From positions 7,041 through 39,422 of the forward strand of contig DKNS01000101.1 of the NCBI GenBank assembly GCA_002469765.1: DNA of 32,382 nucleotides. The letters run 5' to 3'. Positions 15,876-24,128 of the stretch are shown here, in pieces. This DNA comes from Flavobacteriales bacterium UBA7382. GTDB lineage: Bacteria > Bacteroidota > Bacteroidia > Flavobacteriales_D > Sanyastnellaceae. The notes under the pieces were generated by a model. It ran no database searches. It was not told where the DNA came from and saw nothing but the letters and a program-made list of their open reading frames with translations. The translations under genes were made by a program, and so were the position numbers. Position 1 is the first letter of the stretch. Every line of letters starts with the position of its first letter.

Positions 15876-16655
15876 GTGAGTCCAACCACCTCCACCACGA
15901 CCTCCCCAGACATGGTCACCGATCGCATGCGGATCACCTACGCCCTCTGGTTCACCATGGCCTTTTTGTTGGCCATTTGGGGAGTGTATGCCTTGAATGA
16001 AATGTTGGAACTGGGCTGGCGCAAACACGGAATGCACCCCAGACAATGGGACGGGCTGCGAGGCATCTTCACCTACCCTTTCCTCCACGGCGACCTCGGC
16101 CACCTGTGGAACAACACCATGAGCTTCTTCACGCTCAACGGATTCTTGTTCTATTTCTACCGAAGCATTGCCCTTCGGGTTTGGGTGTGGCTGTTCCTCT
16201 GCAGCGGCCTGTTGCTTTGGGGCCTAGCCGTGGATGGCAACCACATTGGGGCCAGTGGCCTCATTTACGGTTTGGCGGCTTTCCTGTTCATGAGCGGAGT
16301 CATACGCAACAACCGAATGTTGCTTCGAGTGAGCCTTGCCGTGGCCTTCCTGTATGGTGGCATCGTATGGTGGATGTTGCCAATCGACGACCATGTCAGC
16401 TGGGAGGGCCACCTCAGCGGGGCCATCGTGGGTGCGGTGCTGGCCATCGCGTTTCGACGCCAGGGGCCACAAGACCCCACTTACCAATTTGAAAAAGAAC
16501 CCGAGGACGCGCCGTTGCCGGATTGGTGGACACGCGCCCACCCAGAACATCCCGACACGCTGGCCCAAAAAGAAAAAGAGGACCCGGCCGCAACCCCATC
16601 CTCTTTTCAGTCCAACACGGGTGTCCCGACGTTCAATTCGTCGAGCACGTCTTGA
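15876..16655 (+). CDS. Rhomboid family intramembrane serine protease
   Basis: About 259 residues from the GTG at 15876 (247 from the alternative ATG at 15912, which begins MVTDRMRITYALWF). It has about six hydrophobic segments. The rhomboid motifs are present: FLHGDLGHLWNNTMSFFTLN, the catalytic serine in GASGLIYGLAAF, and a later SWEGHLSGAIVGAVLA supplying the histidine of the Ser/His dyad. The hydrophilic C-tail (EPEDAPLPDWWTRAHPEHPD onward) is cytosolic and low complexity. It cleaves transmembrane segments; the substrates are unknown. I prefer the GTG because a -7 box is 5 nt before it and neither start has a Shine-Dalgarno sequence. It converges on dnaN with 6 nt between stops. Confidence 0.85.
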   Translation: MSPTTSTTTSPDMVTDRMRITYALWFTMAFLLAIWGVYALNEMLELGWRKHGMHPRQWDGLRGIFTYPFLHGDLGHLWNNTMSFFTLNGFLFYFYRSIALRVWVWLFLCSGLLLWGLAVDGNHIGASGLIYGLAAFLFMSGVIRNNRMLLRVSLAVAFLYGGIVWWMLPIDDHVSWEGHLSGAIVGAVLAIAFRRQGPQDPTYQFEKEPEDAPLPDWWTRAHPEHPDTLAQKEKEDPAATPSSFQSNTGVPTFNSSSTS

Positions 16656-16661
16656 CGGCGA

Positions 16662-17780
16662 TCAGCTGTTGAGCATCACCGGCATCACCAACATCAACAC
16701 GTCTTCACCTGCCTCTTCAGGCTCACTTGGGCGAATGATGCCAGCACGGTTGGGGGCACTCAATTCAAGGTTGACTTCCTCGGCTTCAAGGTTGTTGAGC
16801 ATGTCCACCAAAAACTTGCTGTTGAAGCCAATCTCCATGTCCTCACCGAGGTAGCTGCAAGCGAGGTGCTCTGTGGCCTCGTTGGCGAAGTCCAAATCTT
16901 CTGCACTCACCGTCAATTCGCTTCCAGCGATGCGCAAACGTACTTGGTGGGTGGTCTTGTTGGCAAAGATGGCCGCACGGCGAATGGCTTGGAGAAACGC
17001 CACGCGGTTGATGGTCATGCGGTTGGGGTTGTCCTTGGGAATGACCGCGTCGTAGTTGGGGTATTTGCCTTCAATCAACCGGCACAAGATCACCACGTCG
17101 TCAAACGTGAAGCACGCGTTGCTTTCCGTGAAGGAAATGTTCACCGCTTCGGCAGAGGACGCAGCATTCTTGAGCAATGTCAGCGGCTTTTTGGGCACGA
17201 TGAAGGACGCAGTTTCAGGCGCTGACGCGTCCATGCGCGCGTAACGCACCAAGCGGTGTGCATCGGTGGCCACAAATCTCACGTTGTCGGAGTACAGCTC
17301 AAAGAACAGACCGCTCATGACAGGGCGCAGGTCGTCGCTGCCAGCGGCGAACAAGGTGCGGTTGATCGCGGTGACCAGCGTGCCCGCCGCCATGTCCACC
17401 CCAACGGCCCCTTCCAACGCGGGCGATTGTGGAAACTCGTCTCCATTGGCTCCGGTCAACTTGTACTTTCCTGCGTCGCTGGTGAGCTCAACCGCATGGG
17501 TGGCGGGATCCACCTTGACCGTCAAGGGGATGTCTGGGAACGCTTTCAAAACGTCGAGCAGCATCCGCGCAGGCACCGCGATGGTGCCGGTGTCCTCGGT
17601 GCGCACCTCCATTTTGGACGACATCGTGGTCTCCAAATCGGAGGCCGTCATCGCCAACTCGCCCGGAGAAAGCTCGAACAAGAAGTGGTCGAGGATCGGC
17701 AAAGTGTTGCTGTTGCTCAAAACGCCGCTCAACGTTTGGAGCTGGCGGAGCAGATGGTTGCTGGATACGATAAACTGCAT
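16662..17780 (-). CDS. dnaN: DNA polymerase III beta subunit (sliding clamp)
   Basis: 372 residues, full length. The ring-shaped processivity clamp of the replicative polymerase. Recognised from the N-terminus MQFIVSSNHLLRQLQTLSGV, PILDHFLFELSPGELAMTAS, ATDAHRLVRYARM, the EGKYPNYDAVIPKDNPNRM segment and the C-terminal VLMLVMPVML that lines the partner-binding pocket. It follows the GT9 gene after 70 nt on the same strand. I see no clear TAnnTTTG box before its start, so it may be read from the dapD-GT9 transcript. There is no dnaA or recF next to it, unlike the classic dnaA-dnaN-recF order; a detached dnaN is usual in Bacteroidota. Confidence 0.97.
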   Translation of the reverse strand: MQFIVSSNHLLRQLQTLSGVLSNSNTLPILDHFLFELSPGELAMTASDLETTMSSKMEVRTEDTGTIAVPARMLLDVLKAFPDIPLTVKVDPATHAVELTSDAGKYKLTGANGDEFPQSPALEGAVGVDMAAGTLVTAINRTLFAAGSDDLRPVMSGLFFELYSDNVRFVATDAHRLVRYARMDASAPETASFIVPKKPLTLLKNAASSAEAVNISFTESNACFTFDDVVILCRLIEGKYPNYDAVIPKDNPNRMTINRVAFLQAIRRAAIFANKTTHQVRLRIAGSELTVSAEDLDFANEATEHLACSYLGEDMEIGFNSKFLVDMLNNLEAEEVNLELSAPNRAGIIRPSEPEEAGEDVLMLVMPVMLNS

Positions 17781-17850
17781 CTTACGATTGTTGGAACACG
17801 AAGATGACGACGATGTCTCCCCTTCACACCCTGAAAGAAGCTGGATTTAT

Positions 17851-18873
17851 TCACACTTCATCCCCAGCACACACCTCCTGAATCGCTTGATTGACGTCCT
17901 CCACGGACAATTCCCAGCCGCAGCGAAAATGTCCCTCAGGGCAACGCTTCCGCCCGTGCACGCCACAAGGACGACAGGCCAACTCTGGTGTGGGTTCCAC
18001 AACTTTATGCTTCGAAGCACGTGGTCCAAACCCAAACCGGGGAACCGTGCTGGCAAACAACGCCACGGTGGGCGTGTTCATGGCGGATGCCACGTGCAAA
18101 GGCGCACTGTCGTTGGCCACCACGCCGCGGGCCATGCCCACCGCAGCCGCCAACCCCAACAAGGAAAGAGCGCCTGCGCAGTTGACCACATGATTCCTGC
18201 CCTGGGCCAACCTGGCGCACAAGTCGTGCTCCGAGGGTGCCCCCATCAACAAAACCCGACCCTGAAGACGGTCCAACAATTTGGCAAATTGTCCCTCAGG
18301 CCAAGCCTTGGTGGCCCACTGCGATCCTGGCATCACCAACAACGCTCCCCGGGCCTCCAAGGCATCCGCCTCAGCACGATGGTGCTCGGCAGGGTGCAGT
18401 TTGGGGTTGGCCACCGCCTGCCCAAAGGCTTGTGAATCATATGCGGAAAGCAAATCGACATGACGCTGGACCTCGTGCGTGCCTTCGCCCCACTGGTGTG
18501 GGATCCTGTGGGTGAAACGCCACGCCAAGGGATTGTTCGCGTAGCCCAACCGTGCTGGGGCCATGCTCAGGGCGGTCAAAACCCCTGAAGACGAGTGCCG
18601 ATGCAGGTTGACCACGACGTCGTACCTGGCTTTTCTGGTTTCGCGGACGAGCCTTCGCCAGTCTCGCCCCTTGAAACGAGGGCGCTTGTCCCACGCCAAC
18701 ACGCGACGCACGAATGGGTGGGCCTCAAACACCCCTTCCATGGGCCTTCGCACCAAGACGTCAAGAAGGTCGCTGGGATGAGCCTTGTGCCATGCTTCCA
18801 GTGCAGACGTGGCGAGGACCACGTCGCCCAAGAACGCCGTTTGGATGAACAAAATGCTTCGCGTTGTCGCCAC
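17851..18873 (-). CDS. Glycosyltransferase family 9 (heptosyltransferase-like)
   Basis: 340 residues. The fold and motifs match the ADP-heptose:LPS heptosyltransferase family: ILFIQTAFLGDVVLATSALE at the very N-terminus, VVVNLHRHSSSGVLTALSMA, LLVMPGSQWATKAWPEGQFA, VVANDSAPLHVASAMNTPTV, and the C-terminal CRPCGVHGRKRCPEGHFRCG. It probably adds a heptose-like sugar to the lipopolysaccharide core from the cytosolic face of the inner membrane. The start is a GTG at 18873, fixed by the family N-terminus and by a TACCTTTT box 4 nt upstream. It lies 24 nt after dapD and before dnaN. The HAD phosphatase at 20214-20639 may belong to the same sugar pathway. Confidence 0.88.
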   Translation of the reverse strand: MATTRSILFIQTAFLGDVVLATSALEAWHKAHPSDLLDVLVRRPMEGVFEAHPFVRRVLAWDKRPRFKGRDWRRLVRETRKARYDVVVNLHRHSSSGVLTALSMAPARLGYANNPLAWRFTHRIPHQWGEGTHEVQRHVDLLSAYDSQAFGQAVANPKLHPAEHHRAEADALEARGALLVMPGSQWATKAWPEGQFAKLLDRLQGRVLLMGAPSEHDLCARLAQGRNHVVNCAGALSLLGLAAAVGMARGVVANDSAPLHVASAMNTPTVALFASTVPRFGFGPRASKHKVVEPTPELACRPCGVHGRKRCPEGHFRCGWELSVEDVNQAIQEVCAGDEV

Positions 18874-18877
18874 AGCG

Positions 18878-18885
18878 AAAAGGTA
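18878..18885 (-). promoter_or_regulatory. -7 box TACCTTTT of the GT9 gene (leaderless type)
   Basis: TACCTTTT, then CGCT, then the GTG start at 18873. It sits inside the 24-nt gap after dapD, so GT9 probably has its own transcript as well as read-through. Confidence 0.5.
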
Positions 18886-18897
18886 CTGCAGGTGAGT

Positions 18898-19722
18898 TCA
18901 GACCGCGACGTCGTGCTCACGCAAGGCCTCGGTCAATGACGTTTTTCGATCCGTGCTTTCTTTGCGCTCTCCAATGACGAGGGCACAAGGGACTTGGTAC
19001 GTGCCTGCAGGAAAGGTCTTGGGCCGGGTGCCAGGAATGACGACAGCTCGGGGCGGAATCTCACCGCGTGTCTCCACTGGTTCGGGGCCTCGGACGTCCA
19101 AAATGGGGGTGCTGGCCGTCAGGACCACGTTGGCCCCAAGGACCGCTTCGCGCCCCACGTGAACCCCCTCCACCACAATGCATCGCGAGCCGATGAATGC
19201 CCCATCCTCCACAATGACAGGTGCCGCCTGCAAGGGTTCGAGCACACCACCGATGCCCACACCCCCGCTCAGGTGCACGTCAGCGCCAATCTGGGCGCAA
19301 GACCCCACTGTGGCCCACGTGTCGACCATGGTGCGCTCCCCTACGTAAGCCCCGAGGTTCACGTACGAAGGCATCAAAATGCAATCCTTGGCGACAAACG
19401 CTCCATGGCGCACCACGGCGTGAGGCACCACCCGGACACCCGCCGCGGCGTATCCTTTTTTCAAGGGCATTTTGTCGTGAAACTCAAAGGGACCGACTTC
19501 ATGGGTGACCATCTTTTGGATGGGGAAATTGAGCAGCACCGCTTGCTTCACCCATTCGTTCACCTGCCACGACCCGTCCCCAAGGGGCTCTGCCACTCGC
19601 AAGGCCCCCACATCCAAGCCCGCCATCACATTGGCTATGGCGTCTTTCACCTCCTGCTTTTGAAGCTGGGTGCGGTCGGCCCATGCCTCCTCCACCCGCG
19701 ATTTCAAATCTGCTGCATTCAT
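18898..19722 (-). CDS. dapD: 2,3,4,5-tetrahydropyridine-2,6-dicarboxylate N-succinyltransferase
   Basis: 274 residues, the normal length for DapD. It transfers succinyl from succinyl-CoA to tetrahydrodipicolinate in the lysine/meso-diaminopimelate pathway, supplying peptidoglycan. Seen: an N-terminal helical domain (LKSRVEEAWADRTQLQKQEV), PFEFHDKMPLKKGYAAAGVR, then left-handed beta-helix hexapeptide repeats (VNLGAYVGERTMVDTWATVG, SCAQIGADVHLSGGVGIGGV, GSRCIVVEGVHVGREAVLGA). It ends in a C-terminal strand domain (GTYQVPCALVIGERK). The presence of dapD implies the succinylase branch. The start is set by TACCTTCG 4 nt upstream. It is divergent from ruvX with 49 nt between starts. Confidence 0.96.
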   Translation of the reverse strand: MNAADLKSRVEEAWADRTQLQKQEVKDAIANVMAGLDVGALRVAEPLGDGSWQVNEWVKQAVLLNFPIQKMVTHEVGPFEFHDKMPLKKGYAAAGVRVVPHAVVRHGAFVAKDCILMPSYVNLGAYVGERTMVDTWATVGSCAQIGADVHLSGGVGIGGVLEPLQAAPVIVEDGAFIGSRCIVVEGVHVGREAVLGANVVLTASTPILDVRGPEPVETRGEIPPRAVVIPGTRPKTFPAGTYQVPCALVIGERKESTDRKTSLTEALREHDVAV

Positions 19723-19726
19723 GCTG

Positions 19727-19734
19727 CGAAGGTA
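19727..19734 (-). promoter_or_regulatory. -7 box TACCTTCG of dapD (leaderless type)
   Basis: TACCTTCG, CAGC, ATG: the same box and spacer length as the gene at 6850. The unrelated flanks argue against a duplicated upstream region. Confidence 0.65.
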
Positions 19735-19759
19735 GACTGCAAGCCTGTGGCGACATGGC

Positions 19760-19767
19760 TACATTTG
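19760..19767 (+). promoter_or_regulatory. -7 box TACATTTG of ruvX (leaderless type)
   Basis: A perfect TAnnTTTG match, then GCAC, then the ATG at 19772. It faces away from the dapD box 25 nt to the left. Confidence 0.65.
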
Positions 19768-19771
19768 GCAC

Positions 19772-20224
19772 ATGGCGCGACTCATTGGTTTGGACGTTGG
19801 CGGGGTTCGCACTGGGGTGGCATCCACAGACGACTTGAAGCTCATTTGCTCTCCGCTGGAGACGGTGAAGACCGCTGACCTCATGGCCAAACTCCGCACC
19901 CTGACCGACGCACACGAGGTCGAGGGGTTCGTTGTCGGCCAACCCAACCTCATTGCAGGAGAAGCCACAGATGGCACCCCGTTCATCGACAAGGTGGTCG
20001 CCAACCTCAAAAAAACTTACCCAGGCATGACGGTCCATGTCGTCGACGAGGGACACACGTCACAGGAAGCCGCCCGAATTCAAGTGGAGGCCGGCATGAA
20101 AGCCTCCAAACGCCGCGAAAAAGGAAGCCTCGACGCCATCGCAGCAAGCCTCATTCTTCAACGCCATTTGGACGCTCAGGGCCCGGGGACAACAAGCAAG
20201 CCCCTGCCGGACTTCAGCTTTTGA
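19772..20224 (+). CDS. ruvX: Putative pre-16S rRNA nuclease / Holliday junction resolvase YqgF
   Basis: 150 residues. An RNase H-like fold with the family motifs LIGLDVGGVRTGVASTDD (first catalytic Asp at residue 8), VEGFVVGQPNLIAGEA, VHVVDEGHTSQEAARIQVEA and GSLDAIAASLILQRHL (last acidic residue). YqgF/RuvX is an essential factor in 16S rRNA 5' end maturation in E. coli and was first proposed as a Holliday junction resolvase. It begins immediately after a perfect -7 box. Its 3' end overlaps the convergent HAD gene by 11 bp. Confidence 0.93.
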   Translation: MARLIGLDVGGVRTGVASTDDLKLICSPLETVKTADLMAKLRTLTDAHEVEGFVVGQPNLIAGEATDGTPFIDKVVANLKKTYPGMTVHVVDEGHTSQEAARIQVEAGMKASKRREKGSLDAIAASLILQRHLDAQGPGTTSKPLPDFSF

Positions 20225-20639
20225 AGACCTCGACGGTCTTCTGCTCACGAACCAGATCGGTGAACCGGCCCTCGTAGCGGGTGGCGCGCACGATGTGGTT
20301 GTCCACCCAGTGATAATTGCCGCCTCGCGGTTTGTTCATCAACAAGCCATGGTACTTGAACCCGTGCTTGTTCAGCCACGTCTCGGTGACCTCTCGGTGC
20401 TCCTCCGTGCGCGACGTAAAAAAGGTGATGATGTGACCTTCGTCGTGCCAGCGGTTCAACGTGTCGAGGGCATCTCCAAACGGCAAGCACGTGGCCATGC
20501 GCTCAGGCTCTTCGTTGGGAACATCTTCAGTCACCGTGCCGTCGATGTCGATCAGATAGTTTTTGACTTCGTCTGGCAATTGAGGAGAGGCATTCAAGCC
20601 ATGCGCATCTTGCGCGGGATTCAAGGTGTGGTCAATCAT
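20214..20639 (-). CDS. Small HAD-superfamily phosphatase, LPS-sugar type
   Basis: 141 residues. After a 25-residue leader of unclear role (MIDHTLNPAQDAHGLNASPQ) comes HAD motif I in YLIDIDGTVTEDVPNEE (nucleophile Asp in DxDGT), motif II in ITFFTSRTEEHREVTETWL, and a C-terminal segment with KPRGGNYHWVDNHIV supplying Lys and the acidic loop. Proteins of this type in Bacteroidota are often labelled phosphoheptose isomerase or LPS-biosynthesis phosphatase, but the substrate is unproven. Its place near the GT9 heptosyltransferase-like gene fits a sugar-phosphate role. It ends convergently with ruvX (11-bp overlap) and lies 36 nt after bshC on the same strand, with a weak box of its own. Confidence 0.8.
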   Translation of the reverse strand: MIDHTLNPAQDAHGLNASPQLPDEVKNYLIDIDGTVTEDVPNEEPERMATCLPFGDALDTLNRWHDEGHIITFFTSRTEEHREVTETWLNKHGFKYHGLLMNKPRGGNYHWVDNHIVRATRYEGRFTDLVREQKTVEVFKS

Positions 20640-20647
20640 GAGGCCGA

Positions 20648-20655
20648 TAAAACTA
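20648..20655 (-). promoter_or_regulatory. Possible -7 box TAGTTTTA of the HAD phosphatase gene
   Basis: One mismatch from TAnnTTTG, ending 8 nt before the ATG at 20639, in the short gap after bshC. It could give a separate transcript. Confidence 0.4.
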
Positions 20656-20675
20656 GCCGCCTCATCAATGTCATC

Positions 20676-22208
20676 CTAGGGTTTGGGACGGTCAAGCCAA
20701 ACTGAAGTTGTCAACACCTCGGGCTCCGCCATCCACGCTTCGTTCCATGCGTCCACCTCCTCACCAGCGAGCACATGCCAGTTGGCCCAACGGTCTTGAG
20801 GCACTCCTTCTCGCATCATTGTCTTCTGTGCCCTCTGCGACATCCCCCATGCATCAGGACGCTTGGCCTTCATGGCACGTCTGAACTTCTTCAGCCACTG
20901 CCCCCAAACTTTGTCCACGCCCTTTTCAAAGGCCCCACCTGACCCTGACAACTCCGGCGCGAACTCCATGCCTGTGGCACGGATCGCCGACGTGACCTTT
21001 GTCAACGACGCATGGTGCGACTCCAGAAGATCTTTGTGTTCTTCCATCCACCCGTCCAGAACCCACTTCTCCCACTGCTCCGAAGTCATCCACCCGTCGT
21101 GTGTTTGCCACCCTGATGTCGCGAGTTCTGTGGCAATGACCAAGCCATGATCGCGCAAGCGGAGCGCAGGAAATGCCAAGCCACGGGACGCAAAGGCTCG
21201 TGGCAACTGATGCCAATACCTCCACTCACCCGGCCCCACAATCACACACGCACTTTGCAGGAGCATTTCTTGATATAAAGGACGAAGCAACACCCCTGGG
21301 CTGCACCGGGCAGCCTCTTTCAATGCCCATGCATCCCATCCCTGTGTTGGCTCTTCAAAGGGTTGCTTCCCCGCTTTCCAAGACGGCGCCCCATTCTTCT
21401 CGTCCCCTTTCACCATGCCAACACGTCCCTGCTCACCCAACCAAAACAGTTGGTTTTCCCGCACATGGGCAGGGCCCTCCATGGCGTCAGTGTTCAAGAG
21501 GGCTTTGCAAATCCCTTCGTCGCGCATTTCGCACGCCCACAATGCGGCACACGAAGCCTTCAAAGACGCGTCGTCCGCATCAATGACCACCAAGCCAAGG
21601 TGGCCATACCAACGGTGCATCCACCTGAAAAACACCTGGGCGTAGCGCCCGCCTTGGTTCTCCACCACCTCCAAATCCTGAAGCAAGTCGCGCACGACCG
21701 ACTCGCGAGCGCCATCCTCGCCCCACGCACGCACAACGGCTTCCAGGCCTTGTGTCGCAAGTCTGCCAACAGGGTTGGGAGTGGAGACGTCACCCGGCGT
21801 CCAGTTGTGAGCTCCAGATCGGCCAAAGACCCGCGCGGCTTCCTTCCAATCGTGGTCTTCTGAGGCCATCCAAAACACGGGAACGACAGGCACGCCCCAT
21901 GCCTGTTCAAGGCCTTTGGCTGTGCGGATGGCGGAGAGCACCTTGTGATGAAGAAACGCCGGGCCGCCACACACCACCAATTGATGCCCAACTGTCACAA
22001 CACGACATCCCTCGCAGTCAAGGTCCTGCATTCTCGGGGGTTCCCAACCTTGGGAGGCGTACTGTCGCTTCAAGGCGTCTGTGAAAGCATGTCGTCTTGC
22101 CTCCGACCAGGAGGCTTGTTCTGGCACCTTGGACCACCCGGTCCAATCTTCTCCAAGGCCTTCAGGCAGCGTCGAGGGCCATGCCGTCAATGAATGCCTT
22201 TGCCACAT
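20676..22208 (-). CDS. bshC: Bacillithiol biosynthesis cysteine-adding enzyme BshC
   Basis: 510 residues, a little short of the Bacillus enzyme (about 540). It carries out the last step of bacillithiol synthesis, joining cysteine to glucosaminyl-malate. Seen: VVTVGHQLVVCGGPAFLHHK (the family's TGQQ-like motif), VVPVFWMASEDHDWKEA, PGVLLRPLYQEMLLQSACVI with GPGEWRYWHQL, and a coiled-coil region in the C-terminal third. The first base of its ATG is the last base of the upstream stop (TGATG), so translation is coupled to the gliding-CTD protein. The in-frame TTG just before it is not needed. Partners BshA and BshB are not in the window. Confidence 0.92.
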   Translation of the reverse strand: MWQRHSLTAWPSTLPEGLGEDWTGWSKVPEQASWSEARRHAFTDALKRQYASQGWEPPRMQDLDCEGCRVVTVGHQLVVCGGPAFLHHKVLSAIRTAKGLEQAWGVPVVPVFWMASEDHDWKEAARVFGRSGAHNWTPGDVSTPNPVGRLATQGLEAVVRAWGEDGARESVVRDLLQDLEVVENQGGRYAQVFFRWMHRWYGHLGLVVIDADDASLKASCAALWACEMRDEGICKALLNTDAMEGPAHVRENQLFWLGEQGRVGMVKGDEKNGAPSWKAGKQPFEEPTQGWDAWALKEAARCSPGVLLRPLYQEMLLQSACVIVGPGEWRYWHQLPRAFASRGLAFPALRLRDHGLVIATELATSGWQTHDGWMTSEQWEKWVLDGWMEEHKDLLESHHASLTKVTSAIRATGMEFAPELSGSGGAFEKGVDKVWGQWLKKFRRAMKAKRPDAWGMSQRAQKTMMREGVPQDRWANWHVLAGEEVDAWNEAWMAEPEVLTTSVWLDRPKP

Positions 22209-23239
22209 CAACGAATCAACTGCAGCAGCCCCTTGTGTTGCGTCACACCGTCAGGGTCTTCCATGCGAATCGACCATCCGTAAGCACCTGCAGGACATGG
22301 CTTGCCATCCATGCCCTGGCCGTCCCAGCCTTGACCCTGGGCTTCTTCGCTGTCATACTCTCCCTTCCAAACCACATTTCCCCAGCGCGTTGTCACCGAA
22401 ACCCATGCATGGGTTTGCTCTGGGAGGCTCGGCATCCAACGGTCGTTTAAGTCGTCTGAATCGGGGGTGAATGCGTTGGGCACAAACAAAGCCTCTTCCG
22501 GTTCTGGCGTCGAGCTTCCTCGAATGGGACTGTGGCTGGAGGAAATCTGCATCTCCGTGGGTTCGATGAAAAAATCGTCCACGAAGTAGTACGCCAGAGT
22601 TCTTCCCTCGCCTTCGTCTTTGCGGATCCGGGGCATCGTCCCCAAAAGCCCAAACGTGAAGTGCGTATAAGCCTGATCAGCTTGAAACACGAAAGTGAAG
22701 TTGCGCCAATCCGGGTCAACGAGCGCTTCGTGGATTTTGAACTGCGCGTGCAAATCCAATTTCTCGTGCCCCTCTTGCAATGGTGCACCGAACCCCATGG
22801 CCACGCCAAGGCCACTGACGCCCATGCCTGCATCCACCCAATCGTGCACCCGTCCGGACGTCAGGGAAAAACTCATGCTGTAACGCTGTCCAGGCTCCAG
22901 GGGCTGCGAAAACTTGCCTGTGAGATACTCGTGTCGCGCCGAAGCTTCATCGCTGTACGCCATCAGCCCGACCACCGCATCCCCGCCATGGGCGGGCACT
23001 TTGGCCAAGGGCGTTTGGGGCAAATCGCCCGCCCCAGATCCATTGTTGTGGTAGTAATCCAACGTTTGGGACGTGCCCAAGCTTCCCGACCAATCGGCAC
23101 AAAAATGGAGCTGTCCGGAGGCATTCGGCAACGCGAGGTGGGACTCAAAACCGCCGTTCACCACACGAAGCTGTCCAAACATTGTCAGAGACAGGCATCC
23201 CGCCCACAAGGTCAGCGCGACGTAAGGTTTCAGAGACAT
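22208..23239 (-). CDS. Secreted protein with gliding-motility-type (CHU_C) C-terminus
   Basis: 343 residues. Signal peptide (PYVALTLWAGCLSLTMFGQ). The N-terminal 230 residues start with VVNGGFESHLALPNASGQLH and contain SQTLDYYHNNGSGAGDLPQT, GGDAVVGLMAYSDEASARHE and YYFVDDFFIEP, a jelly-roll-like domain found in many Bacteroidota surface proteins. The last 90 residues (LFVPNAFTPDSDDLNDRWMP, TTRWGNVVWKGEYDSEEAQG, PAGAYGWSIRMEDPDG) are the gliding-motility-associated domain that acts as a type B T9SS sorting signal. The protein should therefore be exported to the cell surface or medium. The start at 23239 follows TACCTTGA by 4 nt. Its stop overlaps the bshC start. The precise function is unknown. 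Confidence 0.85.
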   Translation of the reverse strand: MSLKPYVALTLWAGCLSLTMFGQLRVVNGGFESHLALPNASGQLHFCADWSGSLGTSQTLDYYHNNGSGAGDLPQTPLAKVPAHGGDAVVGLMAYSDEASARHEYLTGKFSQPLEPGQRYSMSFSLTSGRVHDWVDAGMGVSGLGVAMGFGAPLQEGHEKLDLHAQFKIHEALVDPDWRNFTFVFQADQAYTHFTFGLLGTMPRIRKDEGEGRTLAYYFVDDFFIEPTEMQISSSHSPIRGSSTPEPEEALFVPNAFTPDSDDLNDRWMPSLPEQTHAWVSVTTRWGNVVWKGEYDSEEAQGQGWDGQGMDGKPCPAGAYGWSIRMEDPDGVTQHKGLLQLIR

Positions 23240-23243
23240 GACG

Positions 23244-23251
23244 TCAAGGTA
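23244..23251 (-). promoter_or_regulatory. -7 box TACCTTGA of the gliding-CTD gene (leaderless type)
   Basis: TACCTTGA, CGTC, ATG. It has two mismatches in the TTTG half but the same 4-nt spacer as dapD, ruvX and the 6850 gene. It would also transcribe bshC. Confidence 0.45.
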
Positions 23252-23264
23252 CAACAGAAGGCCT

Positions 23265-24116
23265 CTACCTGCGGGTGGGGCTGGTGGCCAAGACCGCGCG
23301 CAGGCCCCACATTTGGCCAGGGACGAAGAACAAACTCGTCCTCAATTGGCCCGCAGAGCGCTTCACCATATCCGGCCGCCTCCAATCCGACACCACCCCC
23401 GCTTCAATCCTGACGCGGTGCGCCCATCGCCCCACTTTTTGCAGCACATCTTCTGGGGCCAACCCTGGCCATTGCGATGGATCTTGGGGAAATTTCATGC
23501 GCCATACCGTGGGTCGAACCACATCCACCGCCACCGCAAGGCGGGGCCGCCAAGCGCTTGTCGCATCTGCCCCTTCCCACACCACCCCGAGCCGCAGCGC
23601 ATGACCTGGAGCCAAGGGCGCCGGCAACGTGTCCCGCTCAAACGCCAGGCTGTCGGGAATCAACACCACCTGCCGCAAAGGCGATGCGCCCGAGGCATCT
23701 TCTCCAGCAATCCAACCTTTGACGAAAGGCGACAATTGGTCTTCACTTAAGGCCCAAGGCTGATGGTGGTCCAGACGAAGGGCCCAAGTCTGGCCTGTTC
23801 GGCCGCGGTGCAGCCGACGCTCCAGGAATACGCTGGGACGGGTGGAACTGAGGGAGGACGACAGCCAATCGAGTGTCGGTTGTGTCGCGGAAGCGTGGAC
23901 TTCCCGCCCTGCACCCAGCCACCATTCCCAGGCGTCTTGGGGGACCCATTTGTCCAAGGAAAGGGAATCGATGTTGACGTCGGAGATGTAGTCGAACCTG
24001 ATGCCATCAACCACAAGACTGTCTTGGACATGAGGTTGGCCTGGTCCCGTCGAAGCCCACGAGAATGCCACACTGCACCACAACACCAAGCCACAAAAGT
24101 TTGTCCTTCCACCCAT
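23265..24116 (-). CDS. Secreted protein of unknown family
   Basis: 283 residues; I do not recognise it. The N-terminus MGGRTNFCGLVLWCSVAFSW is hydrophobic and looks like a signal peptide. The rest is Trp-, Arg- and Leu-rich (DAWEWWLGAG, TWALRLDHHQPWALSEDQLS, AWRPRLAVAVDVVRPTVWRM) with mixed strand propensity. It ends near FFVPGQMWGLRAVLATSP and has no obvious catalytic motif or sorting domain. It lies 12 nt after the probable anti-sigma gene and 25 nt before the gliding-CTD gene. A possible weak box (TAACTTGT, 24124-24131) overlaps the upstream stop, but operon read-through is simpler. In comparable sigma loci the following gene is often an outer-membrane protein, so an envelope role is plausible. 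Confidence 0.65.
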   Translation of the reverse strand: MGGRTNFCGLVLWCSVAFSWASTGPGQPHVQDSLVVDGIRFDYISDVNIDSLSLDKWVPQDAWEWWLGAGREVHASATQPTLDWLSSSLSSTRPSVFLERRLHRGRTGQTWALRLDHHQPWALSEDQLSPFVKGWIAGEDASGASPLRQVVLIPDSLAFERDTLPAPLAPGHALRLGVVWEGADATSAWRPRLAVAVDVVRPTVWRMKFPQDPSQWPGLAPEDVLQKVGRWAHRVRIEAGVVSDWRRPDMVKRSAGQLRTSLFFVPGQMWGLRAVLATSPTRR

Positions 24117-24128
24117 GGAAGAGACAAG

